The notes beneath the pieces were generated by a model. That model ran no database searches, was not told where the DNA came from, and was given only the letters and a program-made list of their open reading frames with translations. A stretch of 64,000 nucleotides of DNA from the NCBI RefSeq assembly GCF_013340935.1, contig NZ_WHOS01000026.1:36302-100301 (forward strand), read 5' to 3'. A program made the translations under genes and the position numbers. Of this stretch, positions 60,432-64,000 are shown piece after piece; the first letter of the stretch is position 1, and every line of letters starts with the position of its first letter. The DNA is from Azospirillum melinis. GTDB taxonomy: Bacteria; Pseudomonadota; Alphaproteobacteria; Azospirillales; Azospirillaceae.

Positions 60432-63095
60432 GTGTCCAGTCCCCAGCTCAGCCGCGCAACACCGACACCCCATCCGGCCATGGCTATGCTCGATGAGGCG
60501 GAGCTGTGCGGCGCGCTGGCGGATTACCATGCGCTGCCGGCGCGTCTGGTGATCGGTGTAGCGATGCGGTCGTACCTGGACCCGCTGCTTCTGACGCCGA
60601 CGGAACTGATCCATCTCGCCAAGCCGCTGAAATCCTGTCTGGAGCAAGGCTCCCTGGTCGAGGCGGCCATCACCAGGATCGCGACAATCCAGGCACGCGC
60701 GCCGGGGCAGGATCTTCAGGTTCGCCGCCGCGCCATCCGCGCAGCGGTGGACGAGAGCTGGGCAAAGGCTCGGGTCGCCCAGGTTGCCTTCGCCGCCATG
60801 CCGCGCGGCCGCACCTCCGTCGACTGGCTGTTGTCCCAGGGAAGCAAGACACCGACCGGCGATGCCGATTACGACCTGCGCGTCGCCATCGGCCTGGAAC
60901 TTGTCGACCTCAAGACCTGGAACGGCAAGCTGGACCGGCTGCTGGAACTGCACCAGTGGGATCGGGATGAACGGCTGGCCTCGGCCGTCGATGGGGTGAT
61001 CGGCGACATCCTCGCCTCTTCCGCGGCGGGTGCGGAGCTGTTCGGCGCCAACCTGCTGCCCGGCGCGCTGCTGGGAACCCTGTGCGACCTGCTGTTCGGC
61101 CGGATCGGCATGGAGGCCATCGGACCGAACCGCGTCGGCGTGCTGAACGCCCTGTTCCGCCAGAACAAGCTTCCCCAAGCGAAGGCCGCGGTGCTCGACC
61201 GCATCCGCCGCCAGTTGAAGGCGCCCCAGCCGCTGGGCCGTGGCGCCTTCGATCAGGAAGCGGAGATGCTGAAGACGCTGGTCGGCCATCTGCTGACCCG
61301 CGACGGGTTGATCGGCGGTGCGGCGATGGCCGATGCGTTGACAGTGCGCTATTCGCGCCGGCTGGAGCAGGGGGGAGCCAGCGCCTATCGCCGGTCGATC
61401 GTCGGGCTTGGCGAGGGGCAATCGGACCTGATCTGCCGCATCCATTACCTGACCCGCGTCGCTGCCGCCCCCGCCGCCGAACGGCATGCCGACGAGATCC
61501 TCGCCTCGCTGGAGGCTGCCGTCTGCAACGAACTGCTGATCGAGAACATGCTGGTGCAGACGCCCGACACGGCACTGCTGGAGCGGGATTTCGTTCGCGC
61601 GTTGGCGGCGATCCGCTCCGCTCCGCTGCCGGCCGACACCTGCGAGCGGATCGCCGCAAAAGCCGAACGGGCGGTGGACGGCTATGTGAAGACCGGCCAG
61701 CTCGCCGTCCGCCTGCGGCAGGTGGAGCCGGTCCTGCGCCGCCGCACCGTCCGGCTGGCGGAGGTCGCCTGCTCTGATCTGATCCGCGAGGACGGGGCGT
61801 TGCCGCTGATGCGCCAGCACATCCTTGAGATCGTCCGCCAACCGCAGTTCCAGGCCGAGCTTGCCCAGCCGGAGAGCGAAGTCGCCCAGGCCGAGGTGCG
61901 GCGTCTGTTGGAACTGCTGGACCGGCTGCGCCAGTTGGCGACGGCACCAGCCCCTCCGCCCGTTCTGCCGCCTGTTTTTCCGGGAGCCGTGCAGCCCACC
62001 GTGGATGTGGCGCAGCTTTCGCCCCAGGGGCCTCCGCCGAAAGGCATGCGCGGTGCCGAGACCATCCTTCACCCGGTCAGCCGCCAGCCGGCAGGAACGG
62101 CATCGTCGAAGCCGGCTTCCGGGGTGAGACCCGGCCTGTGCCCAAGCTGCTACACGGCTCAAGGGAGCGCTGGCACCTGTGCCGCCTGCGGTTTCCCCGA
62201 AAAGTCCGATAACCGGCCGGGCGTGCATCTTGTGCCCGGCACGCTGCTGCATGGCCGCTACAGGGCCGGTAGGGTGCTGGGGCAGGGTGGATTCGGCGCC
62301 ACCTATCTGGGCTGGGACGACCGGTTGCAGGTGAAGGTGGCGATCAAGGAATATTACCCGGCCAACCTGATCGCCCGGATTCCCAACACCGCTGCCGTTT
62401 CCCCCTTCTCGGATGAGCATGCGGAGACCTTCGCCGCCGGCCTGGAGAAGTTTCTGGAGGAGGCGCGGACGCTCGCCCGCCTGCGCGACGTGCGCGAGAT
62501 CGTCGGCGTCCAGGATTTCTTCGAGGAGAACGGCACCGCCTATCTGGTCATGGAGCTGCTGGAGGGTCGCACCATGAAGAAGTATCTGGTCGACAGCGGC
62601 GGACGCATCGACGTGAAGCGGACCCTGGCCGTTGTGATGCCGATCGCCAAGGCTTTGCAGGCCATCCACGACCAGGGTCTGATCCATCGCGACATCAGCC
62701 CGGACAACATCTTCCTGACCAATGGCGGCGACCGCAAGCTGCTGGACTTCGGTGCCGCGCGGCAGACCGCCCGTCCGGGGGCCGGCATGACCGTGATCCT
62801 CAAGCCGGGCTATGCCCCGCCGGAGCAATATTCCAATGAGGGGCGACAAGGCCCCTGGTCCGACGTCTATGCGCTTTGCGCCACCATCTATCTGGCTCTG
62901 ACCGGCCGTACGCCGCCCGACGCCACCGCCCGCTTCATGAACGACAAGGTGCCGAAGCCGTCGGAACTGGGCGTGGCGCTGGCGCCCGGATTCGAAAAGG
63001 TGCTTCTGTCGGGGCTGTCCATGCGCTGGCAGGACCGGCCGCAATCGATGAAGGACCTGCTGCGGGCCATGACCAACGCGCTGTCCGGCGGCTGA
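60432..63095 (+). CDS. Serine/threonine protein kinase with unknown helical N-terminus and zinc ribbon
   Basis: An 887-residue protein. Residues about 20-520 are predominantly helical and unlike any domain I know (for example VIGVAMRSYLDPLLLTPTELIHLAKPLK, later AEVRRLLELLDRLRQL). A proline-rich linker follows, then a four-cysteine ribbon at about 569-587 (CPSCYTAQ...CAACGF). The Hanks-type kinase domain (about 600-885) is complete: GQGGFGATYLG, VAIKEYYP, LIHRDISPDNIFL (active-site Asp), LDFGAAR and LKPGYAPPEQY. No membrane segment is seen, so it is cytosolic. The start is GTG 60432 with AAAGG eight bases upstream. No phosphatase or substrate gene is adjacent. Confidence 0.9.
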   Translation: MSSPQLSRATPTPHPAMAMLDEAELCGALADYHALPARLVIGVAMRSYLDPLLLTPTELIHLAKPLKSCLEQGSLVEAAITRIATIQARAPGQDLQVRRRAIRAAVDESWAKARVAQVAFAAMPRGRTSVDWLLSQGSKTPTGDADYDLRVAIGLELVDLKTWNGKLDRLLELHQWDRDERLASAVDGVIGDILASSAAGAELFGANLLPGALLGTLCDLLFGRIGMEAIGPNRVGVLNALFRQNKLPQAKAAVLDRIRRQLKAPQPLGRGAFDQEAEMLKTLVGHLLTRDGLIGGAAMADALTVRYSRRLEQGGASAYRRSIVGLGEGQSDLICRIHYLTRVAAAPAAERHADEILASLEAAVCNELLIENMLVQTPDTALLERDFVRALAAIRSAPLPADTCERIAAKAERAVDGYVKTGQLAVRLRQVEPVLRRRTVRLAEVACSDLIREDGALPLMRQHILEIVRQPQFQAELAQPESEVAQAEVRRLLELLDRLRQLATAPAPPPVLPPVFPGAVQPTVDVAQLSPQGPPPKGMRGAETILHPVSRQPAGTASSKPASGVRPGLCPSCYTAQGSAGTCAACGFPEKSDNRPGVHLVPGTLLHGRYRAGRVLGQGGFGATYLGWDDRLQVKVAIKEYYPANLIARIPNTAAVSPFSDEHAETFAAGLEKFLEEARTLARLRDVREIVGVQDFFEENGTAYLVMELLEGRTMKKYLVDSGGRIDVKRTLAVVMPIAKALQAIHDQGLIHRDISPDNIFLTNGGDRKLLDFGAARQTARPGAGMTVILKPGYAPPEQYSNEGRQGPWSDVYALCATIYLALTGRTPPDATARFMNDKVPKPSELGVALAPGFEKVLLSGLSMRWQDRPQSMKDLLRAMTNALSGG

Positions 63096-63115
63096 GTTCG
63101 GAATCAGCGCGCAAG

Positions 63116-63147
63116 AAAAAAGGGACCGGCGAACCGGTCCCTTTTTT
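63116..63147. terminator. Bidirectional Rho-independent terminator
   Basis: GGGACCGG (63122-63129) pairs with CCGGTCCC (63134-63141) around CGAA, flanked by six A on the left and seven T on the right. It ends both the kinase gene and the converging cyclophilin gene. Confidence 0.95.
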
Positions 63148-63169
63148 TCGGTCGGCTGATGCGGCGACG

Positions 63170-63739
63170 TTACTTCGCGTCGGCTGCGACCTGCATCTTG
63201 ATGATCTTGTCCGGGTTCGAGACCTGACCGTTGCGGGCCTGATCGCCCTTCTTGATCATGTCGACGAACTCCATGCCCTCGACCACGCGGCCCCAGACGG
63301 TGTACTGGCGGTCCAGGAACTGGGACGGGGCGAAGCAGATGAAGAACTGGCTGTCGGCGCTGTTCGGATCCTGCGCACGGGCCATCGACAGGGTGCCGCG
63401 GATGTGCGGGGTGCTGGAGAACTCCGCCTTCAGCTTCTGGCCGGAGCCGCCCATGCCGGTGCCGGTCGGATCGCCGGTCTGGGCCATGAAGCCGTCGATG
63501 ACGCGGTGAAAGACGACGCCGTTGTAGAAGCCCTGGCGGGTCAGTTCCTTGATGCGGGCGACGTGGTTCGGCGCCAGGTCGGGCCGCAGTTCGATCACCA
63601 CGCGACCGTCCTTCAGGTCGAGGTAAATGGTGTTTTCCGGATCCAAGGCCTTCGCCTCCCCTTGAGAAACTGTAAAGAACGAGACAGTGAAGATTGTGGC
63701 GAACAGAGCCGCCAGCAATGCGCGGGTCCACCGCTTCAT
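63170..63739 (-). CDS. Periplasmic peptidyl-prolyl cis-trans isomerase, cyclophilin type
   Basis: A 189-residue secreted cyclophilin that speeds proline isomerisation in periplasmic protein folding. The signal peptide is RWTRALLAALFATIFTVSFFTVS with cleavage near GEAKA. The catalytic arginine and neighbours are in VVFHRVIDGFMAQTGDPTGTG; GTLSMARAQDPNSADSQFFICF and the late QYTVWGRVVEGMEFVDMI complete the barrel. ATG 63739 with GGAG nine bases upstream is preferred; the frame continues to 63937 but looks non-coding. It resembles PpiA, though the gene name is not assigned. Confidence 0.94.
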   Translation of the reverse strand: MKRWTRALLAALFATIFTVSFFTVSQGEAKALDPENTIYLDLKDGRVVIELRPDLAPNHVARIKELTRQGFYNGVVFHRVIDGFMAQTGDPTGTGMGGSGQKLKAEFSSTPHIRGTLSMARAQDPNSADSQFFICFAPSQFLDRQYTVWGRVVEGMEFVDMIKKGDQARNGQVSNPDKIIKMQVAADAK

Positions 63740-64000
63740 GCGAAACACTCCGATGAGCCGAAATCCGCGCCCCGGACCATAGGGGAAAAGCGGCGGAATG
63801 CAAAGCCGCGCTGGCGGGGAGTTCGGCTGGTCGGCCAATCGATAGGCGGGCCGGTCGGTCTGCCACCCGAAAGATCCGCCAAAGGTCACGGATGACGGCC
63901 GCTCGTCCGGGTGTTCATCCGGGCGTGGACGTGGCATGCCGGTTCTGACGATCGAACGGGAAGGGGCGGGGCATTGAGGCTGGGGCGGGCGATAGCGGGG

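Noticed and set aside
60282..63866. 1194-residue minus-strand frame covering the kinase and cyclophilin region
   Set aside because: Antisense to the kinase; the cyclophilin lies in a different minus-strand frame with its own signal peptide and start.

Overview
The window is GC-rich with dense, short-gapped genes and reads as chromosome of a plant-associated alphaproteobacterium, most likely Azospirillum or a close relative (Rhodospirillales). Reasons: a general-stress ECF sigma factor of the EcfG type, an NDUFS4-like complex I accessory subunit, a HemB lacking the zinc cysteines, a phasin, and an ethylene-receptor-like histidine kinase, a protein type I recall being described in Azospirillum. 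There is no rRNA, CRISPR array, insertion sequence, integrase or phage gene. The content is mainly core genome with a few accessory modules.

Layout. 1-7180: end of a probable outer-membrane protein, a dienelactone hydrolase, kdsA, a DUF192 protein, a MacA/MacB-type ABC export operon, a truncated glycosyltransferase-like frame, tRNA-Pro(UGG), the NDUFS4-like gene and tRNA-Arg(UCU). 7206-14256 (minus strand): a chemoreceptor, tRNA-Lys(UUU), coaD, gyrA and a MATE exporter. 14444-19482: an entericidin-like lipoprotein behind an EcfG-type promoter, a proline-rich protein, a lytic transglycosylase, dapA, smpB and an rsmC-like methyltransferase. 19542-25764: an aldo/keto reductase divergent from its probable TetR repressor, an AraC regulator, a PEBP-family protein, hemB, a phosphoesterase and a diacylglycerol-kinase-like protein. 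26072-33748: 3-hydroxyisobutyryl-CoA hydrolase, a MarR/LdtR-like regulator, a Na+/H+ antiporter, a branched-chain-type ABC importer lacking its ATPases, and a phasin.

33860-42132: rlmJ, a small SLT-domain protein, a TPR-methyltransferase fusion, a PhoD-like protein without its metal ligands, and a stress-response block (anti-sigma-like protein, SDR oxidoreductase, EcfG-type sigma factor, GNAT acetyltransferase). 42312-50019: glgP, a threonine-rich leader peptide before asd, prfC, and the ethylene-receptor-like kinase with its response regulator. 50031-57172 (minus strand): two transglutaminase-like proteins and a circularly permuted ATP-grasp/alpha-E fusion, a conserved but functionally obscure peptide-chemistry set. 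57410-63739: an unknown protein, an LprI-like secreted protein, an aldose epimerase, a Ser/Thr kinase with a large unknown N-terminus and zinc ribbon, and a periplasmic cyclophilin.

Most interesting signals: (1) an ethylene-binding-type membrane domain with the Cu(I)/ethylene residues kept, fused to PAS and histidine kinase domains and overlapping a receiver gene; (2) a 25-residue leader peptide with an ITITTTKK core plus hairpins upstream of asd, resembling thrL-type attenuation; (3) EcfG-type promoter sequences upstream of the sigma factor, SDR, anti-sigma-like and entericidin genes; (4) the ATP-grasp/alpha-E/transglutaminase set; (5) a PhoD-like pseudoenzyme and a Zn-ribbon kinase with an unrecognised 560-residue N-terminus. 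All calls come from reading the sequence and from memory of protein families; no database search was run.
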